A stretch of 64,000 bases of DNA from contig JAAWCJ010000006.1 in the NCBI GenBank assembly GCA_022793195.1, forward strand, positions 1-64,000, read 5' to 3'. Position 1 is the first letter of the stretch. Every line of letters begins with the position of its first letter. Source of the DNA: Lachnospiraceae bacterium (GTDB lineage: Bacteria; Bacillota; Clostridia; Lachnospirales; Lachnospiraceae). Below, piece after piece: positions 1 to 7,923 of the stretch. The notes beneath the pieces were generated by a model. That model was not told the DNA's origin and did no database searches. It saw only the letters and a program-made list of their open reading frames with translations. Position numbers and translations under genes: made by a program.

Positions 1-695
1 ACAAAAAATAAATCACCAATACCATGATAATCCCCGATATGGTCAAATTGGACAGGCTCACCAGGATATGCTCCCATGTTAAAACAATCATCCACAAAAA
101 AACAAGAGGGTCCGACTGCCCCAAATGTCATTTTGACTGGCACGGGAGATTCGTCTGCATCACGATAGGCGTATATCATTGCCAAAGTATGGCCTGCCGA
201 GCCGCCGCCGATTGACATTTCATTAATATGGTAGCCAAGCTTTTCTGCTTCCGCGATCACATAGGGCATACTCTCTTTGATTTCCACTGACTGCTTGTAC
301 ACGTTTGCATCGGGATTCTTCTCACTAAACAGGGTATAATTGATGCCTGCGGTCACATACCCCTTAGAGCAGAGCCATTCAAGTATCTCGACATCACCCG
401 ACTTATCCCCACCTGTAAAACCGCCGGCATGGAGATATACAATCAGGCCATAACTTTCCCTGGAATTGTCTGCCGGAACATAAAGGTCAAATTTGTTCGC
501 TTCGCCGCTGCCATAAGAAATATCCGTATGTACCATCCCAACCGAATCATTCCAGTCAACTGAAAATTCTTTGCCAAACGGGTTATATTTCATCTTAAAT
601 GCGACCGACCCACTAAAAGCAATGATAAATGTAAAAACATAGATAAATCCCCACATAACTCTGCCTTTCTTTTTTGTTTTCTTTTCTTTGCTCAC
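1..695 (-). CDS. Alpha/beta hydrolase (carboxylesterase-like), membrane anchored, C-terminus cut by window edge
   Basis: Reading the minus strand from a GTG at 695 gives an open frame of 231 codons that runs off the left edge. Residues 12-33 form an N-terminal membrane anchor after a lysine-rich start. Residues 89-93 read HAGGF, matching the HGG oxyanion-hole motif of the hormone-sensitive-lipase/esterase group, and residues 163-168 read GGGSAG with Ser166 as the expected nucleophile. The Asp and His of the triad lie beyond the edge or cannot be assigned. A GGAGG at 705-709 sits 9 bases before the GTG and lies inside the preceding microprotein gene, so translation is probably coupled. The likely role is hydrolysis of an ester outside or at the membrane; the substrate is unknown. 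No methionine start fits the ribosome binding site better. Confidence 0.8.
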   Translation of the reverse strand, partial: MSKEKKTKKKGRVMWGFIYVFTFIIAFSGSVAFKMKYNPFGKEFSVDWNDSVGMVHTDISYGSGEANKFDLYVPADNSRESYGLIVYLHAGGFTGGDKSGDVEILEWLCSKGYVTAGINYTLFSEKNPDANVYKQSVEIKESMPYVIAEAEKLGYHINEMSIGGGSAGHTLAMIYAYRDADESPVPVKMTFGAVGPSCFFVDDCFNMGAYPGEPVQFDHIGDYHGIGDLFF

Positions 696-826
696 AGGAA
701 ATTACCTCCAAACATGGTGCCGCCAAGCAGGAGGTTCATAACAGCTCTTACGGCAAGCCTTCCTAAAATTACTGCTACGACAATGATGATACATAAAATA
801 AGAATACGTTTTTCTGTAAGTGTCAT
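692..826 (-). CDS. 44-residue single-pass membrane microprotein, unknown function
   Basis: An ATG at 826 on the minus strand opens a 44-codon frame ending at a TGA that overlaps the GTG of the hydrolase gene. The first seven residues are polar and the next twelve or so (ILILCIIIVVAVIL) form one membrane helix, followed by a short tail with two arginines and a glycine-rich end. A purine-rich AAGGAAAGG stretch precedes the start. The overlap with the hydrolase and the placement of the hydrolase ribosome binding site inside this gene argue that it is translated. It may be a leader that couples translation or a small partner of the hydrolase. I do not recognise a family. Confidence 0.55.
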   Translation of the reverse strand: MTLTEKRILILCIIIVVAVILGRLAVRAVMNLLLGGTMFGGNFL

Positions 827-892
827 ATTACCTTTCCTTTCTGCCTACTTGATTTTTTAATTACGATGTGTTACGATTCTTTTAAACATTTG

Positions 893-907
893 TATCGTCG
901 ATATAAT
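893..907 (+). promoter_or_regulatory. TetR-gene -10 box overlapping an 11-bp palindromic operator candidate
   Basis: A TATAAT at 902-907 lies 41 bases before the TetR gene start. The sequence TATCGTCGATA at 893-903 is a perfect palindrome around one central base and overlaps the -10 box. Two direct copies of TTACGAT occur just upstream at 861-867 and 871-877, ten bases apart, on the side of the divergent hydrolase unit. This is the expected layout for an autoregulating TetR protein that also controls the divergent genes. No good -35 box is visible. Confidence 0.45.
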
Positions 908-947
908 TGTATCAGCGATTTTAAAAATGTCAATAGGAGGAGAAAAA

Positions 948-1481
948 ATGAGGCAAAACAAGGAAACTGTATCACCGATGAGCAATGAAGGAAGAAATAT
1001 TTATGTGATAGAGCATATAACGGAATCTCTCCTAACACTATTGGAAGACAAGACGATTGAGGATATTTCCATCAGCGAATTATGTGACAATGCAGGCGTT
1101 GGACGGGCTTCTTTTTATCGCAATTACAACAGTAAAGAAGATATTTTAAGGGCACATATTAATGAATTGTTTAACGGGTGGAAAAGCGGTTGGGAGAAAA
1201 ATAACAGCCTTCCCCTCAGTTCAGCTATTGGAATGATATTTGAACATTTTGAACAGCATAGAGCCTTTTATCATCTCTTAAATGAACGGCATTTAATTTA
1301 TTTGCTAAAAGACGTCATTTTGGACACGATGGAATTAAAACCAAATTTACCGAAAGGCGAAGCTTATGCGAAAGCATTTGTAGCATACAGTCTGTATGGC
1401 TGGATTGAGGTATGGTTTCAAAGGGGAATGCAGGAATCCGCAGAAGAAATGAAACAGTTATTCCAAAATCAAGGGCTATAA
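948..1481 (+). CDS. TetR/AcrR family transcriptional regulator
   Basis: 177 residues. An N-terminal helix-turn-helix (ISELCDNAGVGRASFYRNYNS, about residues 42-62) carries the FYRNY signature of TetR recognition helices, followed by an all-helical C-terminal ligand and dimer domain with an aromatic LYGWIEVWF stretch near the end, as in the Firmicutes TetR subgroup. I chose the ATG at 948 because an AGGAGG lies 7 bases upstream; the earlier in-frame ATG at 927 would place that ribosome binding site inside the coding region. It is divergent from the hydrolase/microprotein pair and the natural guess is that it represses them. The ligand is unknown. Confidence 0.88.
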   Translation: MRQNKETVSPMSNEGRNIYVIEHITESLLTLLEDKTIEDISISELCDNAGVGRASFYRNYNSKEDILRAHINELFNGWKSGWEKNNSLPLSSAIGMIFEHFEQHRAFYHLLNERHLIYLLKDVILDTMELKPNLPKGEAYAKAFVAYSLYGWIEVWFQRGMQESAEEMKQLFQNQGL

Positions 1482-1529
1482 TCGGCAGATAAACCCACCA
1501 ATATATCAGAGACCCAAATGAAACACCCA

Positions 1530-1558
1530 TTGACAAATGAAAAAACCATGTATATACT
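1530..1558 (+). promoter_or_regulatory. Sigma-A promoter of the thrS T-box transcript
   Basis: TTGACA at 1530-1535, a 17-base spacer and TATACT at 1553-1558. The start point is expected near 1565. A 7-bp inverted repeat (ATATACT at 1552-1558 with AGTATAT at 1564-1570) straddles the -10 box and start point. Confidence 0.75.
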
Positions 1559-1564
1559 ATAACA

Positions 1565-1812
1565 GTATATTTAATAGGAAAACGTGATGATGAGACCAGT
1601 AAGCGCAGGAAATGGACAGAGAGAAGGGGATAGGTGGAAGCCCTTTGCATGGAATGTAGTCTGAAGACCAGCTCGGAGCAGGCTTTATACAGCCCGGCAG
1701 GCGCCGTTATCGCCATGTGAGCGGATTCTCTTATGGGAATCAATCAGGGTGGAACCGCGGATTTGTTAATTCGTCCCTGCTGTATGCGATGGCATATGGC
1801 GGGGATTTTTTG
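1565..1812 (+). ncRNA. T-box leader riboswitch of thrS
   Basis: The region contains the diagnostic T-box AGGGTGGAACCGCGG at 1746-1760, which pairs with the uncharged tRNA acceptor end. It ends in a terminator hairpin at 1774-1805 followed by a T run. Upstream are a purine AGAGAG distal loop and a GGTGGAAG segment typical of Stem I. An ACC triplet at 1667-1669, in a GAAGACC context before CGGAGC, is a plausible threonine specifier codon. Uncharged tRNA-Thr would favour the antiterminator and switch on thrS. The exact 5' end and specifier are inferred, not proven. Confidence 0.9.
1774..1811 (+). terminator. T-box attenuator terminator
   Basis: Stem TCCCTGC/GCGGGGA (one G-U pair), a small internal mismatch, then TATGC/GCATA closing a short loop, followed by six T residues at 1806-1811. 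It competes with the T-box antiterminator at 1746-1760. Confidence 0.85.
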
Positions 1813-1870
1813 TCGTATAGGATTAGGCTGCTTCCCGTACCCTAATCCGTATCGTTTCCCATACGACAAA
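1809..1870 (+). promoter_or_regulatory. Second long hairpin between the attenuator and thrS
   Basis: TTTGTCGTAT at 1809-1818 pairs perfectly with ATACGACAAA at 1861-1870 (10 bp), and inside it GGATTAGG at 1820-1827 pairs with CCTAATCC at 1841-1848 (8 bp). The 5' arm overlaps the T run of the attenuator terminator, so it can only form after readthrough. It ends 50 bases before the thrS start codon. No named RNA family is recognised. Confidence 0.5.
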
Positions 1871-1920
1871 AGACGGCAATAAAGCACATTATATAATTTA
1901 TATAAAAAGGAGAACAGATT

Positions 1921-3834
1921 ATGAAAATCACATTGAAAGACGGCTCAGTAAAAGAGTACGGGGAAGCAAAATCTGTCATTGAAATTGCGGCAGATTTGAG
2001 TGAAGGGCTGGCGCGGGTAGCCTGTGCCGGGGAGATTGACGGAGAGACTGTGGATTTGCGTACCGTGGTGGACAGAGACTGTGCCTTAAATATTTTGACT
2101 TTTGACAGCGAGGGGGGAAAGGCTGCATTTCGCCATACGGCTTCCCACATTATGGCCCAGGCCATCAAACGGCTGTACCCGGAGGTAAAACTGGCCATCG
2201 GCCCTTCCATTGCTGATGGATTTTATTATGATATTGACAGTGAGACTCCTTTTACGGCGGAGGATTTGGAAAAGGTTGAGGCAGAAATGAAAAAGATTGT
2301 CAAAGAAGCGCTGCCTCTCCATAAGTTTACAAAGCCCCGGACAGAAGCGATTGCTTATATGGAGGAGAAGAAGGAGCCTTATAAAGTGGAGCTGATTGAA
2401 GACCTTCCTGAAGATTCTGTGATCAGTTTCTATGAACAGGGAGAATTTACCGACCTTTGTGCCGGCCCCCATTTGATGACGACAAAACCGGTGAAAGCCT
2501 TTAAGCTGACCAGCCTGGCGGGCGCTTACTGGAGAGGCAGCGAAAAAAATAAAATGCTCACCAGAATTTACGGTACGGCTTTTCCTAAGAAAGCAGAACT
2601 GGACCAGTATCTGCAGAGGATTGAGGAAGCCAAAAAGCGGGATCACAGAAAATTGGGAAAAGAGCTTGGCCTCTTTATGATGAGTGACGAAGGACCGGGA
2701 TTTCCTTTCTTCCTGCCTAAGGGAATGGAACTTAAAAATACCCTTCTGGAATATTGGAGGGAAATCCACAGAAAAAATGGCTATGTGGAGATTTCCACCC
2801 CTGTTATTTTAAACCGGCATCTGTGGGAGACTTCAGGACACTGGGATCATTACCAGGAAAATATGTACACGACAGTCATTGACGAACAGGATTATGCCAT
2901 TAAGCCCATGAACTGTCCCGGGGGAATCCTGGTATACCAGTCGGAACCCCGTTCCTACCGTGATTTACCGCTTCGGATGGGAGAATTGGGCCTGGTGCAT
3001 CGCCATGAAAAATCCGGCCAGCTCCACGGCCTGATGCGGGTACGCTGCTTTACTCAGGATGATGCCCATATTTTTATGACGCCGGAGCAAATCCGTGATG
3101 AGATCAAAGGGGTGGCGCGGCTGATTGATGAAGTCTACAGCCTGTTTGGCTTCAAGTACCATGTGGAGCTTTCCACTCGCCCTGAAAACAGTATGGGAAG
3201 TGACGAGGACTGGGAGATGGCCACGGACGGCCTTCGGAGTGCCCTGGATGACCTGGGGTTAGAATATGTGGTAAATGAAGGAGACGGCGCTTTCTACGGA
3301 CCGAAGATCGACTTCCATCTGGAAGACTCTCTCGGAAGAACCTGGCAGTGCGGAACTATTCAGCTTGATTTCCAGCTTCCTCTCCGGTTTAACTGCGAAT
3401 ACACAGGGGCAGACGGAGCCGCCCACAGGCCCATTATGATTCACAGGGTAGCCTTCGGTTCCATTGAGCGTTTTATCGGCATTTTGATTGAACATTTTGC
3501 AGGGGCTTTCCCTACCTGGCTGGCGCCTGTGCAGGTTCGTGTACTTCCTATTTCTGATAAATATCTGGATTATGCGGGAAAAGTGGCAGCAGTCCTTTCC
3601 GAAGCAGGAATCCGTGTGGAAGTAGATACAAAATCTGAAAAGATTGGTTACAAGATCCGGGAGGCGCAGCTGCAGAAGCTTCCTTACATGCTGGTGGTCG
3701 GCGAAAAGGAAGAGGCTGAGGGCATGGTATCTGTGAGGAGCAGGTGGAACGGTGATGAAGGGCAGAAACCGCTGGAAGCCTTTGTGGAAAATTTGAAAGA
3801 AGAAATTAAAAATAAAACAAACAGGGCAGTATAA
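1921..3834 (+). CDS. thrS: Threonyl-tRNA synthetase
   Basis: 637 residues, the normal bacterial length. It charges tRNA-Thr in the cytosol. The order is an N-terminal TGS domain (about 1-60), the second editing domain with the HTASH motif and CAGPH, a class II catalytic core with MNCPGG carrying the zinc cysteine, motif 2 in RHEKSGQLHGLMRVR, the MIHRV zinc histidine, and a C-terminal anticodon-binding domain (VRVLPIS onwards). An AAGGAG lies 8 bases before the ATG. Expression is governed by the T-box leader directly upstream. Confidence 0.98.
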   Translation: MKITLKDGSVKEYGEAKSVIEIAADLSEGLARVACAGEIDGETVDLRTVVDRDCALNILTFDSEGGKAAFRHTASHIMAQAIKRLYPEVKLAIGPSIADGFYYDIDSETPFTAEDLEKVEAEMKKIVKEALPLHKFTKPRTEAIAYMEEKKEPYKVELIEDLPEDSVISFYEQGEFTDLCAGPHLMTTKPVKAFKLTSLAGAYWRGSEKNKMLTRIYGTAFPKKAELDQYLQRIEEAKKRDHRKLGKELGLFMMSDEGPGFPFFLPKGMELKNTLLEYWREIHRKNGYVEISTPVILNRHLWETSGHWDHYQENMYTTVIDEQDYAIKPMNCPGGILVYQSEPRSYRDLPLRMGELGLVHRHEKSGQLHGLMRVRCFTQDDAHIFMTPEQIRDEIKGVARLIDEVYSLFGFKYHVELSTRPENSMGSDEDWEMATDGLRSALDDLGLEYVVNEGDGAFYGPKIDFHLEDSLGRTWQCGTIQLDFQLPLRFNCEYTGADGAAHRPIMIHRVAFGSIERFIGILIEHFAGAFPTWLAPVQVRVLPISDKYLDYAGKVAAVLSEAGIRVEVDTKSEKIGYKIREAQLQKLPYMLVVGEKEEAEGMVSVRSRWNGDEGQKPLEAFVENLKEEIKNKTNRAV

Positions 3835-3886
3835 AATTAAAAAATCCGTACAGACTAATTCCAACTACGAGAAAGGAGGAATTATC

Positions 3887-4201
3887 ATGACGGATTTGGT
3901 ATGCAGTGCAGAGACATGTGTTCATAACTGTGACAAATTCTGCTGCAAAGGTACAATTCTGGTGGAGGGCGCTTCCGCAAACTGCTGTGGCGATACCTGC
4001 TGTGCCAGCTTTGATGAGCAGACTCAAAATTGCTGCAAAAATAAGTATGAGACACCCAGCCGCGGCCTCAATGTAGAATGTGAAGCAGTGTCCTGTATTT
4101 ACAATGAAGGAAGAATGTGTACGGCGGAAGAGATTTCTATTTCCGGACGTAATGCAAAGGTTGCCAGCCATACGGAATGTGCAACTTACCAGAATCGCTA
4201 A
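3887..4201 (+). CDS. DUF1540 domain protein, cysteine-rich, two repeats
   Basis: 104 residues with about 16 cysteines. Two DUF1540 units are visible, the first beginning CSAETCVHN and the second CEAVSCIYN, each ending in a CA(S/T)(F/Y) motif. The spacing suggests metal binding, probably zinc, but no function is established for the family, which is common in spore-forming clostridia. A GAAAGGAGG ribosome binding site lies 8 bases before the ATG. It follows thrS by 52 bases without a visible terminator, so part of its expression may be readthrough from the threonine-responsive transcript. Confidence 0.85.
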   Translation: MTDLVCSAETCVHNCDKFCCKGTILVEGASANCCGDTCCASFDEQTQNCCKNKYETPSRGLNVECEAVSCIYNEGRMCTAEEISISGRNAKVASHTECATYQNR

Positions 4202-4248
4202 AACCTTTGTAAGGCGATTCAAAAAGACAGGCGAAACAAGGAAAAAAC

Positions 4249-4290
4249 CGTCGGTGGACAGATCGGAAACTGTCCGCCGGCGTTTTTTTT
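4249..4290 (+). terminator. Rho-independent terminator after the DUF1540 gene
   Basis: A 13-bp stem (4249-4261 with 4270-4282, including G-U pairs) closes an 8-base loop and is followed by eight T residues at 4283-4290. It separates the thrS unit from the pilus-like operon. Confidence 0.9.
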
Positions 4291-4317
4291 ACGGAACAGG
4301 ATTCTTTTTTACCGGAA

Positions 4318-4346
4318 TTGACAGTACTTCTTTTTCCGTATATAAT
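4318..4346 (+). promoter_or_regulatory. Perfect consensus sigma-A promoter of the pilus-like operon
   Basis: TTGACA at 4318-4323, exactly 17 bases, then TATAAT at 4341-4346. It lies 55 bases before the pilT start codon. Both hexamers match the consensus fully, which predicts strong constitutive expression unless a regulator intervenes. Confidence 0.85.
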
Positions 4347-4400
4347 CAATAAGGGAAATGGTATAAGATTGAAAAAGAAATAAGGCAGGGATTATCAGGG

Positions 4401-5456
4401 ATGGATGTCATTGAATATTTGACAGAAGCGACAAGGCGGGGGGCTTCGGACATTTTCATTGTGGTTGGGCGCCCGCTGTCCATAAAGGTAAATGGTATTT
4501 TACAGGAAATTACAGACACGCGGCTGGTTCCGGCAGATACACGGGAACTGATTAGCAAAATATATGAACTGGATGGAGAACGGGATATGGGCCGGCTGAA
4601 AGAGTCCGGAGACGATGATTTTTCTTTTGCCATACCGGGCGTATCCAGGTTTCGTGTCAGCGTGTATCGCCAGAGGGGAAGCCTGGCGGCAGTGGTGAGG
4701 GTGATTACATTTCAGCTTCCCGATCCGGGAGAGTTGGGGATTGGGCCGGAGATTCTTGGATTGTCGGATTATTCCAAAGGGCTGGTGCTGGTGACAGGGC
4801 CTGCCGGAAGTGGAAAGTCCACGACCTTGGCCTGTATCATTGACAGGATCAATGAAAGCAGGGAAGAGCATATTATTACATTGGAAGATCCGCTGGAATA
4901 TCTCCATTCCCATAAAAAGAGTATTGTGAGCCAGAGAGAGGTGGGCCTGGATACGGAAAGTTATCTTTCCGCATTGAGGGCGGCGCTGCGCCAAAGCCCG
5001 GATGCCATTCTCCTGGGGGAAATGCGGGACTATGAGACGATTCAAGTGGCCATGACAGCGGCAGAGACAGGACATTTGGTACTTTCCACCCTCCATACCA
5101 TGGGTGCTTCCAGCACCATCGACAGGATTATTGATGTATTTCCGCCGGGGCAGCAGAGGCAGATTGCAGTGCAGCTTTCCATGGTACTGAAATCAGTGGT
5201 GTCTCAGCAGCTTGTGCCTTCTGTGGACGGCCGCCTGGTTCCTGTTTTTGAACGGATGACAGTGACACCTGCTATTCGCAATATGATCCGGGAAAATAAA
5301 ACCCATCAGATTGACAGCGCGGTGTACGCTGCCAACAGTGCAGAAATGTTTTCCATGGACAACGGACTTCTAAAGCTTTATAAAAACGGGAAGATCACAT
5401 CGGAGACGGCGCTTCAATATGCATCGAATCCAGATATGTTGTCAAAAAAACTCTGA
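4401..5456 (+). CDS. pilT: PilT-family type IV pilus retraction ATPase
   Basis: 351 residues, the usual PilT length. Cytosolic hexameric motor that in known systems depolymerises pili. Visible motifs are Walker A GPAGSGKST (133-141), the Asp box around ITLEDPLEY (159-167), Walker B ILLGEMRD (203-210), the His box TGHLVLSTLHT (223-233) and, decisive for PilT rather than PilB, the AIRNMIRE motif near residue 290. It is the first gene of a seven-gene co-directional run that also holds pilC and pilin-like genes. No extension ATPase (PilB/GspE) is present in the window. The start is preceded only by a weak AGGG-type ribosome binding site. Confidence 0.93.
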   Translation: MDVIEYLTEATRRGASDIFIVVGRPLSIKVNGILQEITDTRLVPADTRELISKIYELDGERDMGRLKESGDDDFSFAIPGVSRFRVSVYRQRGSLAAVVRVITFQLPDPGELGIGPEILGLSDYSKGLVLVTGPAGSGKSTTLACIIDRINESREEHIITLEDPLEYLHSHKKSIVSQREVGLDTESYLSALRAALRQSPDAILLGEMRDYETIQVAMTAAETGHLVLSTLHTMGASSTIDRIIDVFPPGQQRQIAVQLSMVLKSVVSQQLVPSVDGRLVPVFERMTVTPAIRNMIRENKTHQIDSAVYAANSAEMFSMDNGLLKLYKNGKITSETALQYASNPDMLSKKL

Positions 5457-5471
5457 TTTGAGAGGATTCTT

Positions 5472-6506
5472 ATGGATCGAAAACGGTTTTGTCTTATAAT
5501 TTGTCTGTTTCTGTGGGCTATTTTGATTCTTGGTGGCTGTGGCGGTTCGCCGGAAAAGACTGCCACAAAGGGGACAGAGACGGAACTTACACCGGGAAAC
5601 AGTTCTCCGGGGAAAGTTTCCGGGGGAAACACAGGTGGCGTTCAGGGTACTTCCGGCGGAGGTTCCGGGGATAGTACAGGAGGTTCAGGAGACAGGGAAA
5701 GTACTCCCGTAGTTCTTGTGCCGGAAGCTTCCGGTGAGACGGTTTATGAAAATGAGTGGGCTTCTATGGACGCATCCCATATGGAGGATGGCTATGTGAT
5801 GGTCCAGTATAAAGGAAATGTGGAAAAGGTTAAGCTTCAGACAGAAACACCGGAAGGTGTGACTTACACCTATACCATGAGGACCGGATATGAAGTGTTT
5901 CCGCTGACAGGCGGGAATGGGGATTATACGATTTCTGTCTGGGAGCAGCGTCCCGCTTCCGGGGATTATCTGAATGTTTTTAATCAGTCCATTTCTGTCA
6001 CCATTGAAGATGCCTTTTCCCCTTATTTATATCCCAATCAATATGTGAATTTTTCAGAAAAGAGTAAAGTTGTGGAGCTGGGAGCAGAGCTTGTGGAGGG
6101 CGCTTCGGATGATCTGGATGCAGTCACCAGGATCTTTACTTATGTGACAGAAAACATTTCTTATGATACGGATAAGGCACAGAATGTCCAGAGCGGATAC
6201 CTGCCGGATGTGGATGAAGTGCTGGAATCCGGAAAGGGGATTTGTTTTGATTATGCGGTAGTCATGGCATCCATGCTGAGGACCCAGCGAATACCTACCC
6301 GTCTTGAAATCGGATATGCGGGGGATGTTTACCATGCCTGGATCAGTACCCATATTGATGGGGTTGGCTGGGTAAATGGTATCATTCAGTTTGACGGTTC
6401 CGAATGGCAGCTGATGGATCCGACATTTGCCGCCAATTCCAGCAGTGATTCCCTCCGGGATTTCATCAGTGAGGGAGATAATTATCAGACGAAATTTATA
6501 TATTAG
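5472..6506 (+). CDS. Transglutaminase-domain lipoprotein
   Basis: 344 residues. The N-terminus is a lipoprotein signal with lipobox LGGC, followed by a glycine/serine/threonine-rich linker of about 60 residues suited to crossing the cell wall. The C-terminal half is a transglutaminase-like fold with the full triad: Cys258 in KGICFDYA, His288 in YHAW and Asp316 in MDPTF. Extracellular members may act as proteases, amidases or cross-linkers; the reaction here is not known. It lies between pilT and pilC, 15 bases after the former and 9 before the latter, so it is probably part of the pilus-like machine or acts on its substrate. Confidence 0.88.
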   Translation: MDRKRFCLIICLFLWAILILGGCGGSPEKTATKGTETELTPGNSSPGKVSGGNTGGVQGTSGGGSGDSTGGSGDRESTPVVLVPEASGETVYENEWASMDASHMEDGYVMVQYKGNVEKVKLQTETPEGVTYTYTMRTGYEVFPLTGGNGDYTISVWEQRPASGDYLNVFNQSISVTIEDAFSPYLYPNQYVNFSEKSKVVELGAELVEGASDDLDAVTRIFTYVTENISYDTDKAQNVQSGYLPDVDEVLESGKGICFDYAVVMASMLRTQRIPTRLEIGYAGDVYHAWISTHIDGVGWVNGIIQFDGSEWQLMDPTFAANSSSDSLRDFISEGDNYQTKFIY

Positions 6507-6515
6507 GGGGATTTT

Positions 6516-7568
6516 ATGGGACAGATATCCAGAAAGCTGTTGACAGACAGGGAGCTTGCTTCCTTTTGTGAACAGATGGCGATGATGTTAAAAGCAGGAA
6601 TTTCCACATTGGAAGGAATTTCCATTTTAAAAGAAAGCCTGGCAGATTCGGAAGGGCGGGCGATTCTTGAGGAAGCTTATGGAGAACTGGAGATAAGCGG
6701 AAACCTCCATGAGGCTCTTACGAAAACAGGAGTCTTTCCGTCCTATTTCCTGAATATGACGGAGATTGGAGAGAAAGCCGGCCGGCTGGATGAGGTTTTT
6801 TCCGCCCTTGCCGCTTACTATGACAGGCAAGATGCCCTGTCGAAAAATATTAAAAGCGCAGTCACTTACCCTTGTATTATGATTGGGATGATGCTGGCGG
6901 TGATCCTGGTTTTAGTCATAAAAGTGATGCCGATTTTCGGCCGTGTTTATGAGCAGCTGGGGACGGAAATGAGTGGTGTTTCCAAAGGCATTATGAATTT
7001 TGGAACATGGCTTGGCCGCTACAGCCTGGTGATTGTGGCCATTGCTGCCCTTCTGGTGGTTTTGGCACTGTATTTATCCGGGACAAAAAGCGGAAAAAGA
7101 CGTCTGAAAGCCATGGGACGAAAACTTCCCTTTACAAAGCGGATTTATGAGGCTACGGCTCTCAGCCGCTTTGCAGACGGCATGACCATCACCTTAAAAA
7201 GCGGATTAGACTCTGATGAGGGGCTGGAGCTTTCAGGTAAACTTACGGAGGATCCTATGCTTCGGAGAAAAATTGAGGAATGTCGGGAAAAGACCGGAGA
7301 AGGAATGGAGCTTGGGGCCGCATTTCAGGAAACAGGTATCTTTTCGGGCCTTTATGCCCGTATGGTGAACATAGGGATTCTTTCCGGATCTTTGGAACAG
7401 GTGATGGAGCGGGTGGCAGATCAATTTGCCCAGGAGGCAGGTGAACGGATTTCAAAAACAGTATCCAGGCTGGAACCGACTTTGGTTGCTGTCATGTCGA
7501 TTTTGGTGGGAATGATTCTTTTGTCGGTGATGTTGCCGCTTATGGGGATTATGAGCGGGATTGGCTGA
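6516..7568 (+). CDS. pilC: PilC/GspF-type inner-membrane platform protein
   Basis: 350 residues, slightly shorter than typical PilC (about 400). Two T2SSF domains can be read: the first around LASFCEQMAMMLKAGISTLEGI near the N-terminus and the second around ALSRFADGMTITLKSGLDSDEGL near residue 210. Three membrane helices are visible (about 124-141, 170-190 and 325-345). This polytopic protein anchors the ATPase to the assembling pilus in type IV pilus and type II secretion systems. It has an AGGGGG ribosome binding site and lies tightly after the transglutaminase gene. Confidence 0.92.
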   Translation: MGQISRKLLTDRELASFCEQMAMMLKAGISTLEGISILKESLADSEGRAILEEAYGELEISGNLHEALTKTGVFPSYFLNMTEIGEKAGRLDEVFSALAAYYDRQDALSKNIKSAVTYPCIMIGMMLAVILVLVIKVMPIFGRVYEQLGTEMSGVSKGIMNFGTWLGRYSLVIVAIAALLVVLALYLSGTKSGKRRLKAMGRKLPFTKRIYEATALSRFADGMTITLKSGLDSDEGLELSGKLTEDPMLRRKIEECREKTGEGMELGAAFQETGIFSGLYARMVNIGILSGSLEQVMERVADQFAQEAGERISKTVSRLEPTLVAVMSILVGMILLSVMLPLMGIMSGIG

Positions 7569-7584
7569 GGAGGGAGTTTGAAGA

Positions 7585-7923
7585 ATGAACCGTTTTAGTG
7601 ACAGGCGGGGAGGGCGGTCCCTTCCCGGGTTTCTGTTTCCGTTCCTTGCGTTTTTGCTTATTTTTTTCCTGGCTTTCAGGGGGATTTCTTCTATTTCAGA
7701 TACGGCTGACAGGGAAGAGATGAAAGGGTTGGAGCAGACTGTTTACAGAGAGATTGTCCACTGCTACGCGTCGGAAGGATATTATCCATCCAGCATTGAT
7801 TATTTGAAAGAGCATTACGGCCTTTCCTGGAATGAAGATCGTTACTGGATTGACTATCAGCCCATTGGCCCCAATTTGATGCCGGATGTAACTGTTGTGG
7901 TGAAACGCGGAGGTGTAAAGTGA
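7585..7923 (+). CDS. Small single-pass protein of the pilus-like operon
   Basis: 112 residues. A basic N-terminus is followed by a hydrophobic helix (about residues 14-32) and an exported or periplasm-like C-terminal domain rich in tyrosine and acidic residues. The layout resembles a pseudopilin, but the position five residues into the helix is not glutamate and no clear prepilin cleavage motif is present. Its TGA overlaps the GTG of the next gene by four bases, a sign of coupled translation. Specific function unknown. Confidence 0.75.
   Translation: MNRFSDRRGGRSLPGFLFPFLAFLLIFFLAFRGISSISDTADREEMKGLEQTVYREIVHCYASEGYYPSSIDYLKEHYGLSWNEDRYWIDYQPIGPNLMPDVTVVVKRGGVK

Noticed and set aside
24-215. 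63-codon rightward frame at the left edge
   Set aside because: It overlaps the alpha/beta hydrolase read on the minus strand, which has recognisable motifs and a good start.
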